Shown here: positions 12,729 through 26,300 of the stretch, piece by piece
How the letters are laid out: every line of letters starts with the position of its first letter
How positions within the stretch are numbered: position 1 is the stretch's first letter
DNA from: Xestospongia muta
Lineage: Eukaryota; Porifera; Demospongiae; Haplosclerida; Petrosiidae
Assembly (NCBI GenBank): GCA_963693285.1
Contig: OY848918.1
Coordinates: forward strand, 16,056,263-16,120,262
Length of the DNA: 64,000 bases
Reading direction: 5' to 3'
Position numbers and translations under genes: made by a program
Notes under the pieces: generated by a model
What the model saw: the letters and a program-made list of their open reading frames with translations, nothing else
Told to the model about the DNA's origin: nothing
The model's database searches: none

Positions 12729-12928
12729 NNNNNNNNNNNNNNNNNNNNNNNNNNNNNNNNNNNNNNNNNNNNNNNNNNNNNNNNNNNNNNNNNNNNNNNN
12801 NNNNNNNNNNNNNNNNNNNNNNNNNNNNNNNNNNNNNNNNNNNNNNNNNNNNNNNNNNNNNNNNNNNNNNNNNNNNNNNNNNNNNNNNNNNNNNNNNNNN
12901 NNNNNNNNNNNNNNNNNNNNNNNNNNNN
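12729..12928. other. Assembly gap (200 N)
   Basis: There are exactly 200 Ns. By comparison with the right arm, the true sequence here should correspond to about 46,085-48,030 inverted, nearly 2 kb. The gap length is therefore probably a placeholder. Confidence 0.95.
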
Positions 12929-13156
12929 TCAATAATATTATAATAGCTAATAATGATTATACACAAATCTTAGAAGACAAAACAAAGAGACTATAGTAGA
13001 ACAGATCATTACCCCTATATAAAATAACAATATTACAACAAAGATCAGACTTTACCTTATATAGAAGATAGACATTGTTGTCCTTGTAAACCACACCCAC
13101 AATGTATCATGCTGTCAGTACAGATGGTATTGATGTTATTTGTTCAGGGTGACTCT

Positions 13157-13344
<188 letters not shown>

Positions 13345-13600
13345 GGAGGGAGGGGGGAGGGGGAAATACAAAGTCATGGATAGAATAACACAAGAAATCT
13401 AATGACCTAAACAATTATAACACACAGTTTGCCAGAATGAAATCATTACCTCTACATATAATAATAATAATACTAACACCATAGTCAAACTTTACCTTGT
13501 ATGGAAAGTAGACAATGTTGTCTTTGTAAACCACAAACACAAGTTATAATACTGTCAGTCCAGCTGCTAATAGATGTCATCTGCTCAGGTTGACTATAAG

Positions 13601-13603
<3 letters not shown>

Positions 13604-13665
<62 letters not shown>

Positions 13666-13672
13666 AGAGAGT
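13604..13672. repeat. (GA)n microsatellite, second array unit
   Basis: A GA run of about 68 bp with one AA interruption near its 3' end occupies the same place in the second array unit. Confidence 0.95.
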
Positions 13673-13899
13673 GAAAAAGTCAAACACAATAATACAATTG
13701 AACAATATTAAATGAACATACCCACATATATGATATTACAGTTGATGAAGTAACTTACTAGGTTATAGATCAATAACACAGTTGTACTTAATGTTTGTCT
13801 ACTGAGTCATACTTTGTCATTCATATCACTGTTATTGAGAAACTATTCAAATATAATGACTCAGTAACATATCTAAAGACTCACCTGATTGAATTAGTA

Positions 13900-14357
13900 A
13901 TGTGGTCAAACGAGTCTTAACGTATTATTATCTGTCTTCTCCAGCTGCATGGAGCATTAAAACCGGATGTCGCCCACATAGAAATTAGTGGGCGTGGTAA
14001 AGAGTTGCCATGAGTAACCGCTAAACAAACGCAGTTACACACTGAAGACAAGAACAGGTTAGTATATTACTTTGATATTCTATTCTACTACTAAAGCGTT
14101 GAATATTATTAGTATCCAATGATATCATATAGTGTACAGTACATACATAGTGTGAGTGTATATCTATTACATATAGTAGTAGTTAGTAGACAGACAGTAT
14201 ATTCTATCTTACTATAATTAGGTTACAGTTGATTTAGTTAGTAGAGTTTCCTCATTCCAATGTAGTATATAGTTATTACTATCTATGTCACCTACTTCCC
14301 ATATTATCTATAGACACCTGACATAAGAACAGTGACCAGTGCTGTACACTTTTCAAA
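13900..14357 (+). promoter_or_regulatory. Probable promoter and 5' UTR of gene 1
   Basis: A locally GC-richer stretch (about 13,940-14,057) precedes gene 1. It contains GTGGGCGTGG, a KLF/Sp-like box, although similar GGGCGTGG boxes also occur in local repeats. A donor-like ACAG|GTTAGT at 14,057/14,058 and an acceptor-like TATCTATAG ending at 14,313 would give a 5' UTR intron and a coding exon starting at 14,314. A short upstream ATG frame (at about 14,010) ends after four codons. The transcription start is not determined. Confidence 0.45.
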
Positions 14358-17300
14358 ATGTCTCAGAAAGAACTAGTAAGTCTATAATCTTTCTATTACT
14401 ATGTCATTATTCCTATATATCACTGTGATACTAACTAAACTCACATATCAGTGTTATTGCATAGACAGAATATCTTTCTAAAAAATGGTCTTTTAGTTTT
14501 AAGGGCTGATCTGTATACTCACTATACTACACTACATGATACATGTTGTCTTTATAATAGAATGATCAGCTGTTCTGGGCAGCTAGAGATGGAAACATTG
14601 AAGAAGTCAAATCTACTATTGAACAAGGTGCTGATGTAAACTATCATAATCCATACTATGTAAGTTACTAGTTAATACTGTATCATAATATTTTATGGTC
14701 TATATTTAATAATAGAGTGTGTAAAGTGGAGTTATATGTGTTCCATATTATGTTAGGTTCATACCTTAATTAAGTCTACTATTAATTGTATCTACTAATT
14801 TAGTAAATTTATTACTAGAAAAATAATATCAGCCATATTTTAGATATCCATAATTCAATATAGTAAATGTGTTACACTGCAATTTTAAACATTTACATAT
14901 TATTATACTAGTCACTAAAATTAGCATACACAATAATTGTAGTATTAGAGAGATTGTGGTAACATATATGAAATGGTGAGTTTGATAAAATGTTTTTCAT
15001 TTGCCAAAATGTTTCCCTCCAGCTTTGGAAAATTTCACTTTGCCGAAGTTTATTTTGATATTTATATGATTTCTCCCCAAAATTACCTGCTACAGGTGTT
15101 GTTTGTTCACACTTTTCATGATAACAATATTCATGATGTACTAATAATTTTATCAATAATATTATGACAATGAATAAAATTAAATTTGTAATTTTAGTAG
15201 TGAGAGTGACCTTTTATATTCAGAGATTAAACCAGTATATTGTATATTTTATGATCACTAGCAAAACATGTAAAGTTATCATATTCACAAACTAACTACT
15301 GTAGTTTGGGAAAGTTTCATTGTAACAAAAATTTAAGCATTGGACAGTATGTGAAAAATAAACACACTAATATTATTACACAATCAAATATTTACGGTAA
15401 GTATATATACAATATGTAATACAATTGTTATATCATGATGTTGAAAATGTTGAAAGTGTAGATAGCTGAGATGGCTATTTTGAGATATGTGTAACCTACA
15501 GATTGACTGCCAGATCCAAAGCAGGGGCAGTTCTAGGGGGGGCTAAGGAGGCTTGAGCACCCCCCTCGCTCAAATTTTCGCCTCTAGAGAGAACTAACCT
15601 GAGTTATAATCTGGTTCTGTAGCACCCAAAACTATTGCTGAGAACCTTATCGCGCACTTTAGCTCACTTATAACACGTGGGGCCACACCTATTACGAGGT
15701 CCTTCAGCAGTCTAAAAAGGAGCAAGACTTCGTTTACAATACCAGATTGACTGGGTTTACTCTACTTCACGTACATCGTGATATTGACATCGACCTCGAA
15801 GCCGCCCTGGACAAGTACGCTAAGTTGTACCCGAGACGAATGAGAATGACGAAAATACTTCATGATTAAATTTTAACTGCGCTATATTTGCGCATGCACA
15901 AAATAAAGGGTGTGGTCCTAAACTTACAGCTTTCCCATAACGCCATTCCTAGAACTGCCCCTGAAAAGGTTCTCTATTATCCTCCATACAGCCACAGACA
16001 ATTGCTTAATAAATTTTCGTACATGCCTCTTGTGTTAAATAATGTTACAAGTCTCTTAGTTAAGGAGGTATTACTTGATAAAGGATATAATGGACTTTAT
16101 TTTTGCCTAGACAATCAATACTAAAGATCACAACAAAATAAGTAATTTATATAATACAACAATGAATTGAATATTATATCAATATGTCTTAGTAACAGCT
16201 AAAGAGTCATCAATATTAGACAACTAGATGACCATGGTTGTTTTGATCTTCTAAGTAGAGATCTGATCAGTAGACACATCATAGAGTCCTAGATATAGTA
16301 TGAAAATAGTTTTATTTACTTTTAAACATAGTGATAGAGAGTACAATTTTCATTGATATTTCAGTAATCACAATGTAATGCTATTAGTCCCAAAATTATA
16401 GCCACTATTATCAGACAGTTTTTACAGTGACATGTTCTGTCAAGTAATGTAACTAATCATGTAAGTTGATCATAAGATATGTAATGTGAAGTATACATTT
16501 GTAATAACACTAACTAACTATTCATTACTTGAGTATTACCAATATAGTTTATTAACAACAACTAATGTTTCATTGATATACTAATAGTACTGATACTATT
16601 GTGATATTGTATGTACTCTTTAAAATAAATTGTACTTATTAAATAGGTTGTGACAATATTTCCTTTCTTGAAAGTATCATTTGTTAATAATAAACATTGT
16701 CATCTACTCTTATATAGTTCCAGTATACACCATTGATTGCTGCATCTCAAAATGGACACATTGAAGTGGTATGGTTCCTTTTGCAAAAACACGCCAATCC
16801 TAATTCCACTAGTAATGTAAGTGTTCATATATAGTCACAATACTGTTGTAATGTATATGTGTATACATGTGAACTGTATAAATGTGATATGTCATGTAAT
16901 AATGTTATATTTTTGAGTTGTATTCTAAAATTTAGTGACATTTTTATATCTCTATGAGCAAATAAGATATTTTATATGATGTATTATGTCATGTGACTTG
17001 TACAATAATTCTGTACATATACCATATTGGATGATTGGTTCCTAGTCTGTTTTCTTTGTTGTTTTTTATTGTTTATATTTAAATAGTGTGTCCTTGTTAC
17101 TGTTCATTGTTACTATGGTGTCAGTTGATGTATATACTTTAGTATATAAGCTCTTCAGTCATATTGTCATTGGTTTTTTGACTATAATATGATTTGTAAG
17201 AATTATCGTTGTTCTCTTTATATTTATTTGATCCTTTTCACAATACTTCATTGGCGACAAGGCAAAGTCATTACTATGACCACGTTTGGGAGGATTTTTA

Positions 17301-20300
17301 CCTTCAATTCTTTTTACCTTTACACCCTTGGGAGTAGTATCAATAGCCCTGGTCCTGCATCCATATTGATTATTATGTACTTTCATTGGCAAAAATGTTT
17401 CTGATTATAACAGATCCCTACTCAAGTGGCTGGATGTTCACATGACAGTTTTATTTACCTTTCCAATAACTTTTGAAATAGTATCTTCTTTGATAAAGAG
17501 ATTGTTTAGAAAAGAACACATGACATACTTGTACACAGTATACTTGTAGTAATATGTTATATTATGACATTTGTAACTTATATATAGTTGATATCAACTT
17601 TTGTGTTATTGTATGAGGTTTTATCATCATTAATTCAGACTTGGTTTCACCATATATTTACACATGTATTAGTAGTCTTTCCTAAAAATGTTAGTTTTGT
17701 AGCTCATAATATAGTGTTTGTTGAATGTACTACATTGACATGACATGATATGAGCTACTAATAATAGTCATAAGAGAGAGAATAAACAACATGAACCTCC
17801 ACTGATATTGACCACATGTTATGATAGTACTTGTTTATGTACAATTTATAGTATACTGTTAGTTATCTAGTATTAACTTTATATTTCTTCTTTTTCAGTT
17901 TGGTCGAACAGCATTACACTGGGCATATAATGCTGAAATAGCAGAAATGCTAATTAAAAATAAGTCCAATATACATGCACTAGATGAGGTTAGTGTTTAA
18001 TATTGTAATTTAAACTTATTAGTACCTCATATTATGATTATAATTTAGTACAAAGTTAAGTTATGAGGATCTTATAAAACAAGTTACTTGTTTTAGTTTA
18101 TAATATGTTTAGTGGTTGATATTGTCAAGTCTTCATACTTCAATGTTTGTGTTTTTCTGTTACATAATATCTACATGAAGACTACAACTCTTGTGTAATG
18201 TACATTGTACAATAGACTACTCTCTTTTACATTGTACTATAATAATTAAGTAAAATAGTAATCACTAACTATAGCAAACATTATAATTATATATCAATCA
18301 TTGGAATTTGGAAAATATATTAAATGTGACCTAATTTGGGAAACACATGTTCCTTTAAATAGTTTCAAGACAAATGGTTTCATACATTCATTTTGTACTG
18401 GATATATACCATACTTGGTATCCAGGAAAACAAATCATAAAAATACTTAGTAACCAAATTTGTTAAAAATCATGTACAAAATGGCCGCATAGCAACCACA
18501 TATACACAAAAGTTTTTCAAAGTTTTTAGCACAACATGTGTAGTTTTGCCAAATAACATGACAAATGTCATATTAAGTACATGTAAGTCTATCAGTATCA
18601 GTACAGTGGAACATTGGACTTATGAATAATGGAAACCTTACTAATAAAAACAAATAGTGTGGTCTAAAATGAATTCCCATTTAATACACATTACTTGTTG
18701 ACTCAGTAAATATGGAAACCTTTTGTATTATATATAATGAATGGTTTTTATGAGTGATAGTAGCAAAGAGTCATCACTTTTAATATCCAGTTTAGTGTTG
18801 CCATGATATATAAAAATCTATATCACATAGCATGGATATTTATATCACGATATATCACATGTCATGATAAATTTTGAAATTTTTATATTTGTAATAAATC
18901 AACAATTCTCAAACAAAAAGATTAACTGGTCTGCATGTTGTGGTGTTAAACAGTTTCTTTTTTCAGTAATTACATTGCCAGTGGTACTGAACAGGTGTTA
19001 TGATGGAACACATGTAGCGACAAATTAAAAAAAAATTATGCACAAGTCTACTCCTGAGCCTATTTAAATAGGTGTGTTTTATATCAATAAAAAGTAATTT
19101 ATATCATATCATATCGTGACTGTTTATACCGCGATATATCAATATTATCAATTATTGCGGCAGCACTAATCCAGTTAATGAATATATTGATTTCATGTGT
19201 TTAATAATGGATTAGTGAAATTACAAACTTATAGTCTAATAGATCTTTATATGTATTGATATTATATTATAAATAAATACATTCAACAACTTGTTATTAT
19301 CATTCTAACACTATATAAACAGAACTCCTTAAAACATTCAGGATTTTAAAGTTATGGTGGAGATTACATTCCAATATATGTACTGTAAGTAATATGAAGT
19401 AATTAACATAAATTATAAGGAATAGAATACATGAATTTTCACAGAAACAAGCACAGTATACATTTAGATTATACATTTAGAATATAAATAGTCTGTGTTG
19501 ACAAGTTATGTGAGAAGTATGCTTTTCCAAGTACTGTATATTTCTTTGTGGGTGGAGTCAACAAGTCCTGTTGTACAATGTTAGAATGTTATGTAACTGT
19601 TACTCTAGTAACACAACCAACCTGAACAGAGTCTATGTTGACAAAGAAATAATATAACAAAGTTTCTATATGTTAAGTTATAGATTCCAATACATGGCAG
19701 TGTTTTTATACTCAGTCTATAAGTATGATGTACCAGTGGTTTGTAATGTATGCTGTACTATCTTCATTGTTGTTATCAGATAACAAAAGCTAACTATGAG
19801 AGTCACTAAGTCATACGTCTAGCCAATGTCATTGTTTGATGGCTGGTACATGTTGTTAATAGAGTCTTCTTACTTCCCTAATCAATAAAGTCTTAATATG
19901 ATATAATTTCCTTAATAATTATTGATACTATATATCACCATATACATACTATGAATAATAAATAAACCTACTTAAAACTGAGAAATTAAATGTTGCCAAT
20001 AACAACCAGCCAACAAAATAAGGCATTATATAGAATGTGATCTCTGATAATAAGATATGTACTTTACATTGTTATCATGAGAGTATATATTATTTGTTCA
20101 TGTTTTCTACACAAAAGTCTTACCACATTAGTCCCAGCTTACTCCTTGATTACCTCAAGAATACAGTTATGATTTGTAGAGTACACCCTTTTGATTAATA
20201 AGTATTAAACCTATAAAAGTTGTGAAATTTTCATTTATCTACTGTTGTAATCACAAAACATGAAAAGTGAATTTATCCACAGTATCATCTATCATCAAGT

Positions 20301-23300
20301 ACAAGCAAGCATGTGTTGAAAAAATTATTTCTTGTACATTTTTCTATAAACCAAGCTTTCACTACCATAACGTCATTGTTTTGATAAATTTTATTATTAT
20401 TATTATCAACAAGAATAAATCAAATAACAAACAAAATTCAACAATCTACAACTTTGTAAATCTCTAGGTAAAATATATATATGTGTCATAATATGACATT
20501 TTAATTTCCAAACATATCATAGCTAGTTATCATGAATACTACTGCTGACATCACATAAATTATCAACCTCTCTATACACATTAGTTTATAAACATTGAAT
20601 TTTTTATATACTGTTTATAATGTACCATTAGTTGTAGCTATATATTATAAAATGAATTGATCATAAATATTGATATCTACTTTATGTAGAACAAGGATAC
20701 TCCCCTTCATTTTGCTGCTTACAATGGCCGCAATGATGTAGCTGATGTGCTAATAAAGTCTGGTGCATCACTGGATGCTATTAACAATGTAAGTGTCTTC
20801 ATTATTAAACATGTTGTCATTATTATACATGACTGTATTTTGTATGTAATGTTGTTATTAATTCATGTAATTATGTAGTTATTTGTGGTTTTGTCAACTT
20901 ATATAAAATTGTTATATATATAATTATGTATACCGTATACCGGGATTTATTAGCGACAATAAAATTAGGCGGAATTGTAAAATTTTATAATTGGCGAGAT
21001 TAAATTTGACGAATTTAGCACATGTCTTGTTACCACACCCACTTTAGCCATCCAGCCACATTGTTTCAAGTCTACAAATAAAAATTATGGGCGTGGCAAC
21101 TATGTGAAAAATTTTGACGGTTATTTATTTGGCGATTTTTTGAAATTTGCCAATTCGCCAAGTTTTATCGCTTGCTAATAAATCCCGGTATACGGTATAT
21201 CAATAGTCTTTTAAAATAATTACAGATACAAAAGTAGTGATTGTAGTAGATGTTATTAAGATATGATGACATAGTATCTGTAATGTCCAGTGCTCATATT
21301 TTCAATTTAATCGGTTGGCAGATGTCAGATATTATAGACAAAGAATTATTGTAGTTTGTAGTAAAGTGTTAATGTGCTAATAATTGTGTATGTGAGGGTA
21401 AACTTCACTGACCAAGTGACTATAATTAGCTTGAACCTAATCCTCTCCAATTTTGAGGAGTCTACATATCATCACAATATAAACAAAATGTCTACATTTA
21501 CTATAGCGTTAGCACCAACTATAGTCAGTATCTTAATTACTATTATTCCATTATATAAGCTAAATTGTTTCACACTTTCAGTAACAACAAACTAATATAC
21601 CAGGATAATGTTTATTATTTAGAATAATATGCTCTGTCATTTTATATTGAGAGGTTTGTGTAATAGGATTTTATGAATGTTACTATCTTTAATAAGTTTA
21701 CATAAGAAGTGTATCTTTCAAACTACTGTTTATATCTGACCATAAATACGAAAATGGTACTTAACACGCAAACGAATTTTGAAGAAACGTTTGTGTATAA
21801 ACGGTTGCTACGTGGCCATCTTGAGAAGGAAATCAATATAATTTCGTATTCATATAGGTCAATTATTTTACTTGTCACATACTGAATTTTAATAACTTCC
21901 TGTTTAAGATGGCTGCATAGCAACCGTTTCTTTACAAGCATTTCTTCGAAATTTGTTTGCGCGTTAGGTACTATTTTCATATTTATGGTCAAATATTAAT
22001 TATTATAATAACATATTAATAGCAAGTAACAACAATAAATGATATAGTACATCACTCACAAAATCATTAACTCAGTATTACCACAACCAGATATTATGTG
22101 TGATCCTATGATTTCTTATATCAAACTTCTTGTTATACAATCAATAAGCATTGTATTTTGTACTGTGAAAGATACACCTGAGACATATTAATATGTGACC
22201 ATAAATATGAAATTGTACCTAACATGCAAACAAATTTCAAACAAGAGATTGCATTGAAATGATTGCTATGCATCCATTTTGAACAAGAAGTCAATGGAAT
22301 TTGGAAAAATAAGGTCGATCATTCTCATAAACCAAACTTAATAAGTTCATGTTCAAGGTGGACACAAAGCAACAATTAATATGCAAACATTCGCTTAAAA
22401 TTTGTTTCTGTGTTACATAATCATTTTTTAATATTTTTGGTCACATATGCTGTTATTGTCAGTTTTATTGTTTTTGACACACTCCATTTATGTAATAATT
22501 GATAATGGATTTTAGTTATGTATAAAGATTGTTATCATAGACATTATAACTTTTGTGCATATGCCATCACCATTATCATGTAATGTTTTCATTTGAACAC
22601 ATTATATCAGTGTAGTAATGTGTAAGTTGTGAACATGAAGCTATTTAGAGTAAAAGCATATGTTAAGTAATGACCTAAGATTGATGATAAGATATTTACC
22701 AGGCAATAATTACTCTAATTATGTTTATTTACTGTATATCAGATATAATAATATCATTGAGTAGATAATTTTAATGGCTTTTATGATATAGTCCTCTTTA
22801 CATACCCTATTTACCAAACAAGCTCCCTCATTGAGCAGTTATGAGGTATAAATAACCAACATTAGTAAACAACACATCATGTTCTAGGAGATAACATAGT
22901 TAATATCAGTAATAATACATAGTTATAATATACTTGATGTAGTGAGTAGATACTTTGTGTTCATAATATAATGATAATATGACTGGAAGGACATGTCCTA
23001 TGTTTTCATATATATGTATGATTATTGTGTAAATTAATAAATGAGTTATTAGTAAACACTGACATTATTATATTTATAATATATCAATATATTTAATTAA
23101 CTTTTCAATGTTTATGATATGTGATATTATTTCATTATATAGTTTGGTGACACCCCATTACATAACGCATGCACTTGGGGTAAAATGGAATGCATCAAAT
23201 TACTCTTATCAAATGGAGCTGATGCTACCATTAAGAACAATGAAGGTAAAACAGCTGCAGACAAAGTTAAACCTTATGACATTAACAGAGCTACTATATT

Positions 23301-26300
23301 ACATTTAATTGAAGAAGCCAAAAAAGGTAATGTAGTTCATCACAATAGACATGTACTTATAGTGTAAGTGATACTAGTATATGAGTATGAGTATCTTATG
23401 ATACTACTACCTCATCAATCCAGCTAATTAAATAGATCATAACTATGTTTGTACATACTTGTAATGTCATCTTCTTTAGCATATTTTTAATATTGTCATA
23501 TTTTGATGTTCCATTATGATACATATATTAGTAACATATGTATAGTATTGATATAACAAGGTCATTGATCTCTAAAGCTTGATAACAAACAAAGCATACT
23601 TGTACAAGGTCATTGATCTCTAAAGCTTGATAACAAACAAAGCATACTTGTAGATTATATTCAAGATAGTAATGATGATGGTTCTTTATTAGAATACATT
23701 TTAAACTATTATATATTATTACAAAGCACAGGTGTACATAATATCATCTTATGTCATCCTCAGCCCTTGATATAAGTAATATTATTATATGGTCATTTGG
23801 AATTAGAATTATAGCCAATCTCAATATAATTATCAGCGTGTTAGCATGTAAGCTACCACAAGTCAAAACTTATCCTCAAGCATTTTATACAAAATTGTAC
23901 TCTCTGTGGCTTGGTTATGAGTAAGATAGCAGTGACAGTTAGATGTCACATGATATCTGATAGATATGAAGACTTGGAACTATAGTATGTATATGAACAT
24001 CTAATTGCTGCGGTTATGTATTACATATTATGATTTGTACTCAAATAGTCATTAGTAGAATCTGTTTATTTATTGTCAGTTATACAATGCAAAACATCTT
24101 TGTGATGCCTAATGGTAATACTATCATATCAGTTTATCATTGTAATAGCTTTATATGACAAGTAGTATACTTCAACACTAATTTGTTTTCTTTCAATAAA
24201 AGACGAAAATTTTGCATAATTCAGTTTTGTTCTCTTTCTTTCATCTTCCTACAGATTATTCTAAGTTGCTTGACAAAGCTCTTGATGAAGGAAAAATTAC
24301 AGCAAAATACTCAATGTTGGCAATGTCAGGAGCTCCAGGAACGGGGAAGTCATCTGTTATGAACCTTTTGCTAGATAAACCACCTCCAGAGAATCACGAT
24401 AGTACTCCTGTGACTACTGCTCCTGAGATAAGGAAGGTAGAGACCACCAGTGTTATTACTGGATCTAGAGCCACTTCATCCAACATCCACTTTTGGGGCA
24501 AAGTAGATCGGTCATATTTCAAAGACATGCTTGCTAAGACAGTAAAAAGTGGGCTCCAGTCTACTTCATCTGAATCCATTACACTTCATAATGATGAGAG
24601 TGAGTCATCATCTGATGATGATGGATCACAAGATTCTTCTTCATCAATGGATAAAACACAATCTAATGAAGACACCTCAGTTCCTTCTCTCAAGTCACTT
24701 CCTCAACCTGTATCAGCAGTTGCTAATGAGATTGTGAAAGTCTTACCTATTGTAGATGAGTCACCTGAGGTTAATAACACCCACTGGATACACTGTATTG
24801 ACTCTGGTGGACAAGCAGCATTCCTGGACATAGCTCCTTCATTGCTACGTTATAATCCAGTCAATATACTTACACAAAAGCTAAACGAGAAGCTTGATGA
24901 CCAACCTAAATTCTATTTTAGCTTCAAAGGTCAACAAATTGGCATATCAGTGGAGCGACAGATTACCAATTTACAACTGCTTGAGTCTTCCTTTCGCTCG
25001 CTAGCATCCATAGATCAGCCTGACTTGCGCAAAATTCACGTTAAGTTTTCACATCCTAAGCCTTCCCTTCTTGTTCTTGGTACGTTTTTTGATAAAGTAA
25101 AGGAATGCGTGGGCGAGTCTCTGGAGGAAAAAAATGCTCGTTTGTGGTCTATATTAAAGCAGTTTACCGATGTGCGTGTAAATTATTGTGAAAGAGAAAA
25201 GCAGATAATATTTCCTCTCAACACAACTGCTAGAGGTGAGTATGAAAAGCAGATTGCCAAAAAAATTCGCACGATCGTATGCCAATCTTACATTGAAGCA
25301 GAAATTCCAGCTCGATGGTTCTTGTTTCAGCTTGAGTTACAGGATCTTCAGGAGACTACTGAGTCAATGGTTGTCAGTAAGAGGAAGTGCTTGAAAATTG
25401 GACTTGCACTGAAGATGGATCATAGAGACGTCGAGGCGGCGTTTATGTTCTATCACGATTTGATGATTTTCTTGTATTTTCCTGATGTATTACCTGATGT
25501 GGTTTTTCTTCACCCACAGCCGCTATTCAATAAGCTGTCAGAATTGATCAGCATTTCTTTCGCTGATGCTGTTGCTTACTTAGAAGAAATGAATATTATT
25601 CTACCATCAAATGCTCACAACCAACTTAAATGTGAAGGAACCTTTATGCGAGAGTTACTTGACTGCCTTTCAGAAGGTTTCACACCAGATTTCACAGCAG
25701 ATGATTTCTTAAAGCTCATGGATAATAGATTTATCATTGCTCCTTTGCCTCAAAAGGGAAAGTTTTTTCTGCCTTCTGTGCTACCTACAACATCTCATTT
25801 GGATAATATTAGGGGTCCTTTTCTGAAACAGCTCGATTCTTTTGTCTTGACATGGGGTATGAAACCAATCCCACAAGGTCTCTTTCCTGCTTTCATAGTT
25901 AGTCTCCTCAAGCGACATGCTTCACCTCAATTCGATCTACATCAACCATCACAATTGGATGAAATACCAGAGGAATCAATGCAGTTTCGTAATGCCATTC
26001 AATTATCATGTATTGGTCCTGGTGGAAGTGTTTTACTAGTAGACTCGATTTATTGGTTGGAGATATATTACACTGGCCTCAGTATAAAATGTTCATCTTT
26101 AAAACAAGCTGTTCTTGAATGCATTGGAGATGTCATAATGAAATTCCAGTATAAACCGATTCTCTCTATACCTCAGGAACGTTTCCTATGCTCAATATGT
26201 CCAACTCCACCCAATCATCTTTGTCGTCCAAATGAAGATAAAGTAATTGTTACTTGTTGCAGAGATTCTCGCTTAACAGCAGACATTAACCCTTTACGAC

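Noticed and set aside
12700..12966. Open frames across 12,729-12,928 and 45,044-45,243
   Set aside because: They consist of N gaps.
17159..17404. Overlapping frames in a GC-richer patch of intron 3
   Set aside because: Composition is unusual but neither strand gives a recognised protein pattern, so no gene is called.
24212..24254. Gene 1 starting at a TTG at 24,212
   Set aside because: These codons are intron 6 sequence before the CTTCCTACAG acceptor; the phase-1 join to exon 6 is exact and restores the ankyrin repeats.
24394..24737. Short frames inside the gene 1 Roc exon on other frames and strands
   Set aside because: Shadows of the long coding exon; the same is true of short frames within 58,293-60,067.
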